Assembly (NCBI GenBank): GCA_036852015.1
Contig: JAANDG010000152.1
Location: forward strand, 186,001-250,000
DNA: 64,000 bases
DNA from: Pelodera strongyloides
Taxonomy: Eukaryota > Nematoda > Chromadorea > Rhabditida > Rhabditidae
Direction of reading: 5' to 3'
Shown here: positions 48,501 to 59,900 of the stretch, piece after piece
Layout: each line of letters begins with the position of its first letter
Numbering within the stretch: position 1 is the first letter of the stretch
Notes under the pieces: model-generated
What the model saw: the letters and a program-made list of their open reading frames with translations, nothing else
Databases searched by the model: none
Told to the model about the DNA's origin: nothing
Program-made: the position numbers and the translations under genes

Positions 48501-51500
48501 ATTTGACATATTTTTTTTGTGATTCGAATTTCCAATGTTAAGATTAACATTTTGTAAACAGGTATTCTTGACCAACAGTGCTGATATGGTGGTTGCTGAG
48601 AGGATATGTGGAAAGTGTACCGTGCTGTTCCTGCCCACGTATCTCAAGAAAGTACCAAAGGTTAGTTTATTTTCACGTGATGTTTTTCGCTTTAAAGTAT
48701 TGAGGTGTGGAAACTGATCCAGTGAGTTGTTGTTAATGTACCCTGAGTATTTTGATGTTTTGTATTACTTTTTTGAAACATGTTGTTTTAATCACGTTTG
48801 TTTCTGGCAGTGATGTCCCGCCAGTCCCGCCTGGTTTTACTTTTGTTTTGATTCGCTAAATTCGCTGTTTTCTTTTTATGTCTTCAACGTTTTGTTTAGG
48901 CCTTTACTCCCGAGGACACGTACGTCTGCGAGTTCAAATATTTGGGAAGACAACTACACTTTAAGAAATTGAAGGCAAGTTTTTAGCAGTTTTAGTGCTT
49001 GCCTATTTCATGCTTGTTGTAGTTTTTGCTCCCGAGGTTCTGTCTAATAACGATGAGAAGTGAGACAAGGGTTTATATATGTTTATTGACCTTCTGCTCG
49101 TCCAACTGAACATCATTGTTGTTGTTTTGATTGTAAATGAAACAATTGGGGTTTCGGTCGGGCAATCAAAACCATAAATTGGCTAGGGACGGTCTTAATG
49201 CTCAAACATTTGAAACATTGTTGTTTATACTGCTTTCATTCAGTCTTTCGTTTGAGCAATATTTATAATGTCAATATTACATTTATCTTTTATTTTTAAT
49301 GTTCAGGACTGGCCGTATGATGATTCGAAGATTGAGTTGGAAGAACGAACGGAACCCGTGGAACTTAAACGTGTGCCAAGTGTTTTTGTGAGGGAGGACT
49401 CGACGAGTGAGGAGGTGAGAAAACTAAAAGTATAGAGACCCAAACCCTTTTACTTTTACTAGGTGATTGTAGAAAATTTACTTACGTGAATGAGCGAGCG
49501 CGCTTGAACACTTACTTTTCCTTTTATATTTTTAACTCGAAGTTTTATATTTTTAACTCGAAGGCCAGATTGTCCAGGTTCAGAAATAAATTGGACCCCG
49601 GTGCACCGTTTCTGCGGATTCGGTTGCTATACTCTTTATCTTTTTTGTTGGTTAAATCTGGCCTGTTTTTTTTGTTATCCACATTGAGCTCCATGATTTA
49701 TTGCAGACGTCGTCCGTAGACGAGGATGACTGTTGCGCCGACATGACTATTCTCGACGTCGACCGTCCGGAAGTGGCCACCCGAAATGGGGAAGACGCTG
49801 ACGGTCGGACTTACTTCCAGCAGCTGGTAGGTTGATGCTCAAGAGACTCTCGTAAATATTTCATCATTGGTGCTTTCGTGTCGCTAAGATATGCCGTGAC
49901 GCCCGTGACATGCTTTTGGTTCACGTGTTCAAGTTTACTGCAAGTGAGGACGGGCCAAGGTTCTAGAAAAGTGAATATAAACACTCTAAGTAATAATGGA
50001 GTGTTTGTCGTGTTTCAGTACTGGTCAGGGGTACAGGTTGGTGCGTGAAAACACGCGCGAACCACATCCGGATTGGTTTTGACCACCTCGGAAGTAATTC
50101 GAAATTAAAATATTTGATTAAAACATGGTGTTTTATTAAAATGGTCTATCACTAAGCTAAAGAAATCCCCTCCAACGACCTCCATATACGCACGGAACTT
50201 ATACCCTGGTACTGGTTACTGGTTTGATTAACACGAACTATTATTCAGGTTTCGTCCGTTGGTGGAAAAACGTATGCGCTTGGCAATTTTGTGCTCGTCT
50301 TCAACCCGCAAAGAGCCTATTGCGACGTGATGCGGATAGACAAGCTGTGGAGAGAGGCGGAGTTGGTTTTTATTATTATTTAATGGTAAATGCGATAAAT
50401 TCATGCTAAGTACGTAAGGACTCTCTTGAATATGGAATCTTAGTACTCGCTCTGCAGTTACTCTGAAATTGCCTGGTTTTGTACTCGCGAGGCGAGACGA
50501 GTGCTGGAGTGCTGTGTGGTATCGTACTTACATAGTTAGGATGTTATGTTTGTGTTTTGATTTTAGTGGCAAGGAACTGTTCTCTGGTGGATGGTTTGCC
50601 CGCCCGGCTGATGTGTCGCACGATTCAGGACGTATGTTCTACTTGAGAGAGGTGAGAATTTTGTTTGTTGGTAGCATGCATACAGGGCGAACTCGCTGTT
50701 GATCGCTTTCTTGTCCGACGTGTGGACCAGTTTTCTGAATTCGGTGGGCCAAAATTAGACATCATGCCATTAACGTATTGGGGGAACATTCCCTAGCTTA
50801 CTTAGGATGTACGCTATCCGATTTGCGTATGTGACTAATCTGGGGTCTTTAGGTATTCGCTGTGAGCCAACCTGATCAGACTCGCAACGTTTCGGACATT
50901 CAAAGCAAATGTGCGGTGCTGATTGTGAAGGATGCGGTCCGAGGTATGGATTTTGTCTCTTTTTTTGTTTGGTTATTTGTTGTTTGTTTGTTTGTCATTG
51001 TGAATTATTACTCAATGGAAGAAATGAGTCAAGGTCATTTTGTAGGTTGTTATTTTCTATACTGTAAATGAAAACTGAATTTCTTGCTTTATTTATCTTT
51101 ATTATATTTAGTTCGCCCGACTGAAATTCCCGAGTGCGATGTGTACGTGTGCGAAAGCCGCGTTGAGGGGCACGGTGGACAGGGTAAGTGAAAGTGGATT
51201 GGTTATTGGCTTACTGTTACTGTACGCTATTGGGTTATGGTAGGTTATTGGGTTACTGTAAGTTATAGGGTTACTGTAGGTTATTGGGTTACTGTAAGTT
51301 ATTAGGTTATGTAAGTTCTTGGGTTACCGTAAGTAAGTTATTAGGTCACTGTAAGTTATAGGAGGCACTACTTTATTGTACCTTACCTTTGCTAGTTTGA
51401 GATGAATGAAGGAAGGTGCGTGTATGTGGGCTGGTTCTGGGTTACTGAGGATTTGTGGAAAGTGTTATCTGGTACCCCTTACCGTACCTTTGTTGATTTG

Positions 51501-54500
51501 AAATGAATCACATTATCAAGGCTCGTTTCTTATGAGGTATGAAGTATAAACTTGAGGGTATATATGATTATTTCGTGATTAGACAATCATTAGAAAAAGT
51601 GGAGATGTCTTTTATCTGAATTTAATAATAATAATAATGATAATAATAATATTTTAGGTGACTGTTCCCTCTTCAATATAGTCGCTGCGGCGAATAGTGA
51701 GGAAAAGAGTGAGTCGACCGCCGTTCCCATGCACATTGATCACTGCAGGAAAGTGAGGACATTTAAGGTGAGTATACTGTATTTTGTGGATTTTAAAGGT
51801 GATGTGAGTGAATATTTTGGGGATTGTGACAGTGTTTTCGAGGTAGGGTAGTTAGTGAAGTGAAAGCCACACTGTAGGCATCACGATATTTGTCACGAAG
51901 AAAATATAGTCTTCATATTGAAAATTGTTGTTTGTGTGTGTGTGAGTGTGCTCGTTGTGGGTCTCGTGGATGTTCTCAAGTACAGAGAGATGATGCTCGT
52001 CGGTAGAGTGTGATAGCTTATCACACGATTCGATTTGTGCATTTTTTTGTTGTGTTATTGGTTCTTGGCTTCTTGGTGTGTGCGCGATAACACAGATCTC
52101 GCCAATTGACTAACTTGACGTGCCAGTCACTAATCATGACGTTGGAGAGTGAAAAAGGCAACTTCGTTATCTTTTTGGAAGGCGTGTTGTTGCAGTACAG
52201 TACTTTGTTGAATAAGTGCAAGAAAAGAATTCCTCAGAAGTTAGGTAGTTTAGTAGCATGGCGCCGAATTGTTTCCGCTGGACTAGCCATCTGATGTTGC
52301 TGTCACATATTTGAACTACTTTTTTTTGTGGTTATGGAATAATGCTTTTAAAATCGGCACAGTACGTGAGCTGTTAGATTTGGAAAGGGTTTGAAACTGT
52401 CTGCTGCAGATACTACAGATAAACTGCCCGAATTCATTGTGTTTGGAGTCGGGGTATTCGGTTTTCTTTCGAAGTGGAAAGTGGTTGTGGTGTTCACAGT
52501 TCACTTCTCATGCCGGCTTCACCGCTTGAAATTGAGCGCGAGTGAAGAAAGGGTGAATGACGTGCGCTTGTGGTTTGATGCAACTAAAGAAGCAACAGGG
52601 AGATATGTGTGCGGTGTATTTGTGAATAGTGGGAGGGGGGTTGTGTCTCAGCTGGAAGAAGAAGAGAGGGCGTGGGAACGTGTTGCTGAGCGTGGGAACA
52701 GGAAACTCGGAAAGGAGAAGGCGGGAGAGCCCTCCGCCTCTGACTGACCACCACACAGACGTACACGGAAAGGAAGGGAAGACCGGGCAAGCGAGCAACG
52801 AACACACACAGGATAGGGCGGCCCGCCCTGGTCTCTGTTCTGTTCGCCTTGTTGCTTGTGACGCTTGTCTTTTCCGCACCCGACTGGCTAGCGGACATCC
52901 ACGTGCTGTAGACATGGGGCAAGAAAACAAACAAACAAGGGATAGGTTTGAGATGGGTGGGTTCAGCGGATTGAGACTTGGTGTACGTCAGTGACATTGG
53001 ATTCGGTGTGAAGTATGAAGTTGAGTCTGTTGTCGGTTTTTTGAGGATAGGGCGGATTGCCACTTACTTTACTACTTGCTTACTTACATACTTTACTTAC
53101 ATACTTAATCCTATCCTGTAACATCCTACCCTCACATCCATTGTTTGTACTGTTAGTGTGGAGGTCTTGTTATCGACGACCTTAGGCTTTTGATCGTTCC
53201 AAGTTCAAGTTGTTACTTGCCAAAGTCAATCCCAATATTCGATCTTTTGTGCTTGTCAATTGTTCAAGTCACTTATTCAACGCAGCTACTCAGAGCGCGT
53301 GAAAAGTCCTGCACAACGTGACGAAAACCTTGGAGTTGCCTTCTAGAAATGATAATGTGCTTGCAGTTTCAGTTTTCCCACGTACGATACGTATTTATCC
53401 TTTCATATTGTCAAATTAGTCAAACGAGTTTGACTTTGTAAACAGGCTAGTTATGGTCAGCTCAGCACGATCAATTTTCTCGTCTTCTGTTCGGTGCGGT
53501 GCGTGGTAGTGCCAGTGTTATGTTGATGCTTTTCGGTCTCCGTCCGTCGGGATTCTCGTGCCTATGTGAAGCACCGTTGCACCGAGGGCGCATGTTTTCA
53601 TCATGTTTTCCGCAACTTGCTAGCCTGGCTCATGTGCAGGCGTGCACGTACGGCTGGTTGACCACTGATGATGTCCACGATCTCTGTTCCCCCAGGTGCG
53701 GGTATTCTTCACAAGGGAGAAATGTCTATCTGTCACTTGCTAGTTCGGGCCTGCCCCCTTGCCTCGCATTGCTCGGTCATTTCTCCCCTCTTTCCCCCTT
53801 CGCAACCGAAAGGGCTCCTCTGTGGTGGCTGTGGTTGTGGTGTGTGTCCGGAATATGGACGAGGGGGTCTGCTGCTGACTATCGATCTCCCAGTACGCGG
53901 GCAGGGTGGAGAAAATAGTGTTCCCGGGAGAGAGAGTTGAACGGGGGACAGCTCACAGGGAAGGTTTCCCGCGGGGAACTATCGCACAGCTGGCTTATGG
54001 GGGAGATGTAGTATAGGGAGCGCGGAGACGTGGACGGCTAGGCGACGGGGGGAGGGAGTGTGTGCGGGCGGGAGGGTTGATGTGGGTGCTGTGCCTGCCC
54101 GGGTGCGGACGCAATTCGTCCTTCTGCTCGCGGGTGCTGGCGAGTCACCGAGGACGCCTCTTTACTCTTCGCAGTCCGCTGCGACTTATCATCCACAGCC
54201 GCCGACTCTGTGACGTTGGCCGCGCGATTCGCAACTCGCACGGCGACACTGGTGCTTGTCGCGGGCGACTGCGGCCAGTCGCGTAGCCGCCGCTGGCGGT
54301 AGACGTCGAGCGACAGTTCCGCCGAATGGTGCCAGCTCTAGTTTGAGAACCCATGATTGGGGCGTTTCCGCGCCCCCTTTCATGTGTTCACTGTGGATGG
54401 CTTGCTTTCTTCCTTCATAGAACGTCATTCTCGAAGTTCTGTGTTAGGTGACTGAAGAAGTGGACTGTTCGGTTTAAAAGCTTTATAACTATGTGTTTCC

Positions 54501-56778
54501 TACCTCGTGATAATGTAGACTAGAATTGTGGACTTTTGACCTGTGAGTGTGTGAGCTAGCGTTTGGCGCTGGTTTGTTCTGTATTGGTAGATATGTGGCT
54601 TTTTCTCATTTCAATGATTTCAATCATTTTATCGATTAACCAGCCTATTAATGGAATTTCGTTCCACCACAACACGGGACTCCGGGTCTTTTCTAATCCG
54701 TTTATAGCATAATGTTGTTTATTTGCAGAGTTACTCGCTCTCTGCGGAGATCGCCGAAGAGGAGCTCTTCTACTTCAAGACCCAGATTGTCATGGACAAG
54801 GTGAGCACGAGATATATTATAGAGAATTTGAGCTTGACATTATCGATTTATCGATTTTTGACTTTATTCGGGTATCTATTGATTTTATACTTGCATGGGT
54901 TTTGGTTTTTTTCAACCGAGCTGTAGAACTTGAACAATATGAGCATGTACTGAAAGAGCAATTTGACTGGAGACTTGAAATTATCGATTTTATTAACTGA
55001 TATTGATTTTGCTTTCGATTGATTGACAATACGAAGGAGTACGCATAATGCAGTTTCGCTCATAAATTCGTTTTATTTGCGTTTTGCGCTATCATTTTGA
55101 CGTGTGAGGCGAACTATGAGTAGTAGGGATTCGTTTGGGTTTGGTTCTAGAAAATAATTGTGTCTTCTCGTTTTAAAGCGAAACACCGGCCGTTTTTTGA
55201 AACACATCGAGTAGACCAGCATTCCTGTGCAGCTTATATGCAAATGAACATGAATTAGAATAAAAAATCGAGCTAAAGTCGAGCAAATTAGCATAATTAC
55301 AATTACGTAAGAATTCAGATGTTCAAGGTTCAAAAACCTGCCGGTTTTTCGCTTTAACTAGGATGGGTTTCATAAGTATACATGCTTTATGAGTGTGAGT
55401 TTTGATTTTGAATGATTTTCTAATACTCAATATTCGATATTTTCATACGAGCTTGTTGTATAGAGCAACATTCAAAAGCCTTGTCTCTACGTCTTTTCCT
55501 CTCTCCCGTTTTTGCACTACTACGTTGTGTTGTGGCCGCGCTTTCTCTCTTTTCGTCTCCTGCAAGAAACAGGCTCAATCTGTGTCTCTCCTACCCGCCG
55601 CTGCCCGTTCCCTTTAGGTTTTGTAGTTTATAAGTCTCTGTGTAAGTGATATGTCACTTTGTGTGACAAGCGACACCCTTTTTGTGTCAGTCTCTCGATC
55701 ATTTGGTGATTGTTATCATTAGTCAATGCGGCGTAGTGGATCTTGTAGTCTCTGTCAGACATTTTTTTGGTAAGTGGTAATACCCAATAGGATAGCCGTA
55801 TAAGACCTATGTAAGGTCCGATCGAGTGTTCTTTTGCACATTTTTTCACGCACGATTCACGTAGAGATATGTAGTGGTATAATAATTTGGTTTCAAGCTT
55901 CGAACAGGGCATAGCATACGGTAATCTACCTTTTGTCGATAACACCTGCCCATGCCCACGAATGATGATTTATGACACAAGTGGGATGTTTGCTGAGTAG
56001 TTGAAGCTGAACTTCGCAGCATTAGCATATTGGGGGGGGGGGACTTTTTCCCATTTACTCGGGCAGGCATATAGTGGATATTTTATATTTATGCTTTGTA
56101 ATTTGAGAGTTGAACCTTTTTTCCTAACTCTGCCGCTGGCGAAGCCTACCATTCATTTTTTTATATCCGCAAAAGGACATGGGATATGGGCGGGACTTGT
56201 TTCCCGGGGGTCACTCGGTCGGCTCGCACGTACCCCATTGGCTTATGAAAGAGTGTGGGGGAGGACGAGAGCGCGGACCGAAGGGGCAAAGGGTATGTAG
56301 TTAGAGAGTGTGGGAGAGGGAGAGAGTGCTGATGGCATGGGCAAATGGTAGGTAAGGGGTACGCATACCATCTGGCAGCCTTCCAATTGGTTACTCTGCA
56401 GTTTTTTTTGCTGATATTTTTGGCTAAATAAGTGCGGATATACAAGCTGACATTTTTATTCTGAATCTGAATTACTCCTGCTGTAAACGGTCTGCTCATT
56501 TTCTGAGAAATATTCTACTGTATTCTATATTGTGCTTGGTGCGTTAATGCCGCCCTCATTACTGAAAAAGGAGGAGGCGGAGGACGAGTCAGTGGACTCG
56601 GTGGTAATTATTATATTAATTAAATTTTAAATTTTTAAATTATTTTACGCTTCAAGAGCGTGCACCTTTCTTCAAGGGTGAAAACACTGATTCAAAGTTT
56701 GCTTATGACATGTTCCGTAGAGGTCCTGAGCAGTAGGCGACGATGACAGATGACCCCACCCCCCCCCCCCCCCCCCCC

Positions 56779-56833
<55 letters not shown>

Positions 56834-56904
56834 ACCCCACATGGAAAATTGTTTTGTGTAATTATATTATACAATTACCTAATTACCCCATTTGCTTTTT
56901 TCGT

Positions 56905-56957
<53 letters not shown>

Positions 56958-59900
56958 ACGATTTTTCTTAAAACTGATTTATTGGTTTTATTATAGTTTT
57001 TTTTTGGTTAATATCGATTGATGTTTTGGCCTTTGGCGGTTTTTTTCGTAAATTCGATTTTTCTTAAAACTGATCTAATTGTGCCTTGTTGTCTATAGGA
57101 TGTAGTTCGTAATTTAGTTAATGTTGGGTGTTGCGTATCTATTTACGTCTCCCTCCCAGCGATTTTTTTATAAATGATGGAGACAGCGATTCTTCATAAA
57201 TGATGCGTATGAATGTAACGGAAGCATCTTCTTTCAAACAAAATAATCGGTGGAGACATCCCATTAAAATAGCATTTTCATTTGGTATTGTATTAGTGCA
57301 AGTTGTGGATAAAGGATTTACGTTGTGTCTACTGATCTTGGGTCGGTGAGGCAGGAATTGAACCCGCGCCTCTGATTTATTAGTCTATAGCTCTAACCAC
57401 TACACTACACAGAATATGTAACAATTGTTCCTTTCCAGGAGATGTCCCCGTTGGTGGCGAAGAACGAGGTGCCACCGATTGATCTCGACGCGGAGCTGGA
57501 GGAGGCAGACACTGATGGAACCGAGTCCACAGTCGGATGTGCCACACCGCAACCAGGGGTTGGAATTAGCATAGTACTGTCCATTTTTGATGTTGTTTAT
57601 GTTATTTGTACGCTTTATCTTGACTTAGGCTATGCTTATCGCATATGTTTGCCGTAGATCCAGGTTCACTTCGAGTATTTATTCCAGTCTGAAATGTGCT
57701 GAAACAGACTAGGTGAGAGCCGGTCGTTTTGTATTTTGCTTACATGAAGTGTAGCATGATTATTGGCCTATTGTTATAGCCCCAATCACAGTCTCTATAT
57801 CTGATGTTTATGCTTTTTTGTTGTTGCAGGAACTGAAATCATGGTTGTCGGCACAGCCTAAGCTGAACGCCAAGAGCAAATCGGGCTACATTCTCTTCTC
57901 GGCCGAGATCCGCAAGCGGATCATGCACGAGAACCCGGACGCCGGTTTCGGAGAGGTATCGAAGATTGTCGGAGTTGAGGTTCGATTTGCTCTCCTTAGG
58001 CTTTATGAATAGTAGTTGGTGGAAGTACTATTGGCATTCGTTTCGCGTTTCTCGTAGACGGTAGGATTAGGAAGTATTTTTGTGATCTATCATTGTTATG
58101 TCATTTGTTTAACATATTTGTACTGTGTCATTTGTTCCACTTTCCAATTCCAATGTTTTCAGTGGAAAAAGCTGACCGAGGATCAGAAGAAGCAGTACGA
58201 GGTGCGCGCCGACTACATTGCCACTGAGCGCGCCAAGCAAGAACAGGTGGCCGCGGCGTCGGCCGCGCCACTAAATCCTAACCAGTGCAAGGTATGCCCT
58301 ATTTTTTGGAGTTGCTTACGCTTTAGTTACTTACTAGATTATTACATTACTGCAAGTTTGCTTACATATGTCCTACAGAGTACTTGTATTTTTTTCGTAC
58401 TAGGTTCGATTTTTTTAAAATACCACGTACTGTGGTTCGGACATCAGTGTTATGGCATCCTTTGGGATTATTTGTATGGTCAGCATGTAATCAATCAATC
58501 AATGAATTATTATTATTTAGGTTTGGATGTGCAAGTGGCTCTCGTGCGAGTTTATGTGCGACCATGGAGATGGACTGTACGATCACTTGGTGCATCACCA
58601 CACGGCGCAGATCATTCGTGAGTGTTTTGGTTTATGAGTGGTTTATGTTTTTGTACTTTGTCGGGAATATTGGTTGTGAGGCGCTCTCACGTGACTACCA
58701 GCTGCTAATTGTACAAGAGAGCGAGTTGATGGTCACTGTGTTGTTGTAGTTTAACTTCTTTAGTGCATGTATTCTCCATTCTCACAATTTTATTGTTAGA
58801 TCTATTTAAAGCTTTTAGCCGACAGCGAACAACAGTATGTGTGCATGTGGGGACAATGTGTGCGGAATAGGAAAGAAGGAAAACCATTCCCATCGCTTCC
58901 CCGACTACATAGACATATCAAGGAGAAGCATATGGCGTCGGCTGCTAAGGTAAGCATGATGGACTAATCTGTATATTGTTGTTTTGTTCAGGGTTGTAGT
59001 TTGTGGTACGTTTATATTGTTGTTTTGTTTAGTGTTGTAGTTTGTAGGACGTTTAAACACATTGTATTATAACCTTCCATATTTGACCTGACCGAAAGAT
59101 CTGTTCTTGAGCAAGAGCTGTTGGGCATGTCTAACTATTTACACTCGCCGATAATTTTATGATGTATTTAACGTGTTCGTTTCGTTTAGGTCATCTACCA
59201 GAACCAGCGCGGCCGCACCTTTTACCGTTATGTTCCGGCGCAAACCGAGGGCGGAAGCGGGCAGTTGTTGCACTATCCATTCGGCATGCACCCGTCGCAG
59301 GTGGCGCAGGCTCAATCGCAGGGATCGGTAGGAAATTTGTTATATTTGGGGTACTTTAAGTTATCCGTTGGCCAATTGGCTTGTTATGGTGAATGGTGCG
59401 TGGCCGGGTCGGCTCTGTGCTTATTTATTGAGGTTGTGTATCATAGGCTAGCCCCACATTGTAGTTTAGAAGCTTAGCGACACCAAGTTCAAGTGTTTTC
59501 GGCTGTTTGACTGACCCAATATGTTTAACTGTGTTTGTGAAACTCAGTATTGTCAGCATATGTTGATGTAACTTTAATACTTCATACTTCTACAGATGCA
59601 CCTACCCCCGCAAGTGACCAACCAACAACACGTCCCCCACCAAGGTGTCCAAATAAATGGTGATGCGCACCACGGGCATCCGCGAACGAATGGCACCGAT
59701 CCGGCGCATTATCAAGTCCAAGTGCAACAGCAACATCAGGTACGGTTTTGTTATGTAGGGGGTGGGTTGGTGTAGTAGCTGGTGGGTTGGTGTAGACACT
59801 TTAGTTACAGCAGGTTTAATTTTATTAATAATTTTTTTTAATGGATTGGTTATACAAAAAAATGTTATTAGTTTGATTTTACTTCTAAGATCATTTACTA

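Larger units (their letters stand above)
47185..51767 (+). other. pbrm-1: pbrm-1 exons 26-37: two BAH domains
   Basis: Exons 47185-47274, 47942-48082 (or from 47948), 48234-48326, 48562-48660, 48900-48974, 49307-49414, 49707-49826, 50249-50361, 50567-50651, 50853-50943, 51112-51183, 51658-51767. BAH1 has ELGDFVYVAPTAET, GRWVFRPHETFH, KFIENEVFLTN, CGKCTVLFLPTY and TYVCEFKYLGRQ in the expected order. BAH2 has YALGNFVLVFNP, SGGWFARPADVSHDSGRMFY, REVFAVSQ, KCAVLIVKD and CDVYVCESRVEG. Both match the BAH1/BAH2 order of PBRM1, where these domains mediate protein contacts within PBAF and with PCNA. Intron 30 uses a GC donor. Confidence 0.93.
54729..58291 (+). other. pbrm-1: pbrm-1 exons 38-42: post-BAH strand, acidic linker and HMG box
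   Basis: Exons 54729-54800, 56508-56603, 57439-57558, 57830-57979, 58163-58291. Exon 38 (SYSLSAEIAEEELFYFKTQI) corresponds to the end of the second BAH module of PBRM1. Exon 39 contains MPPSLLKKEEAEDE, comparable to the acidic linker of PBRM1, but its only available acceptor (TTTTCTGAG) is poor. It is 96 bases long, so skipping it would keep frame. The HMG box (about 1486-1550) has KSGYILFSAEIRKRI, FGEVSKIVGVEWKKL and EDQKKQYEVRA, the sequence-tolerant DNA-binding type. Confidence 0.88.

Noticed and set aside
52508..53063. Overlapping 140- and 159-codon frames on the minus strand inside pbrm-1 intron 37
   Set aside because: Both frames are open at once in GC-rich DNA, which points to composition rather than coding; no domain seen.
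56692..56971. Poly-proline, poly-glycine and poly-phenylalanine frames
   Set aside because: Direct read-through of the poly-C and poly-T tracts in an intron.
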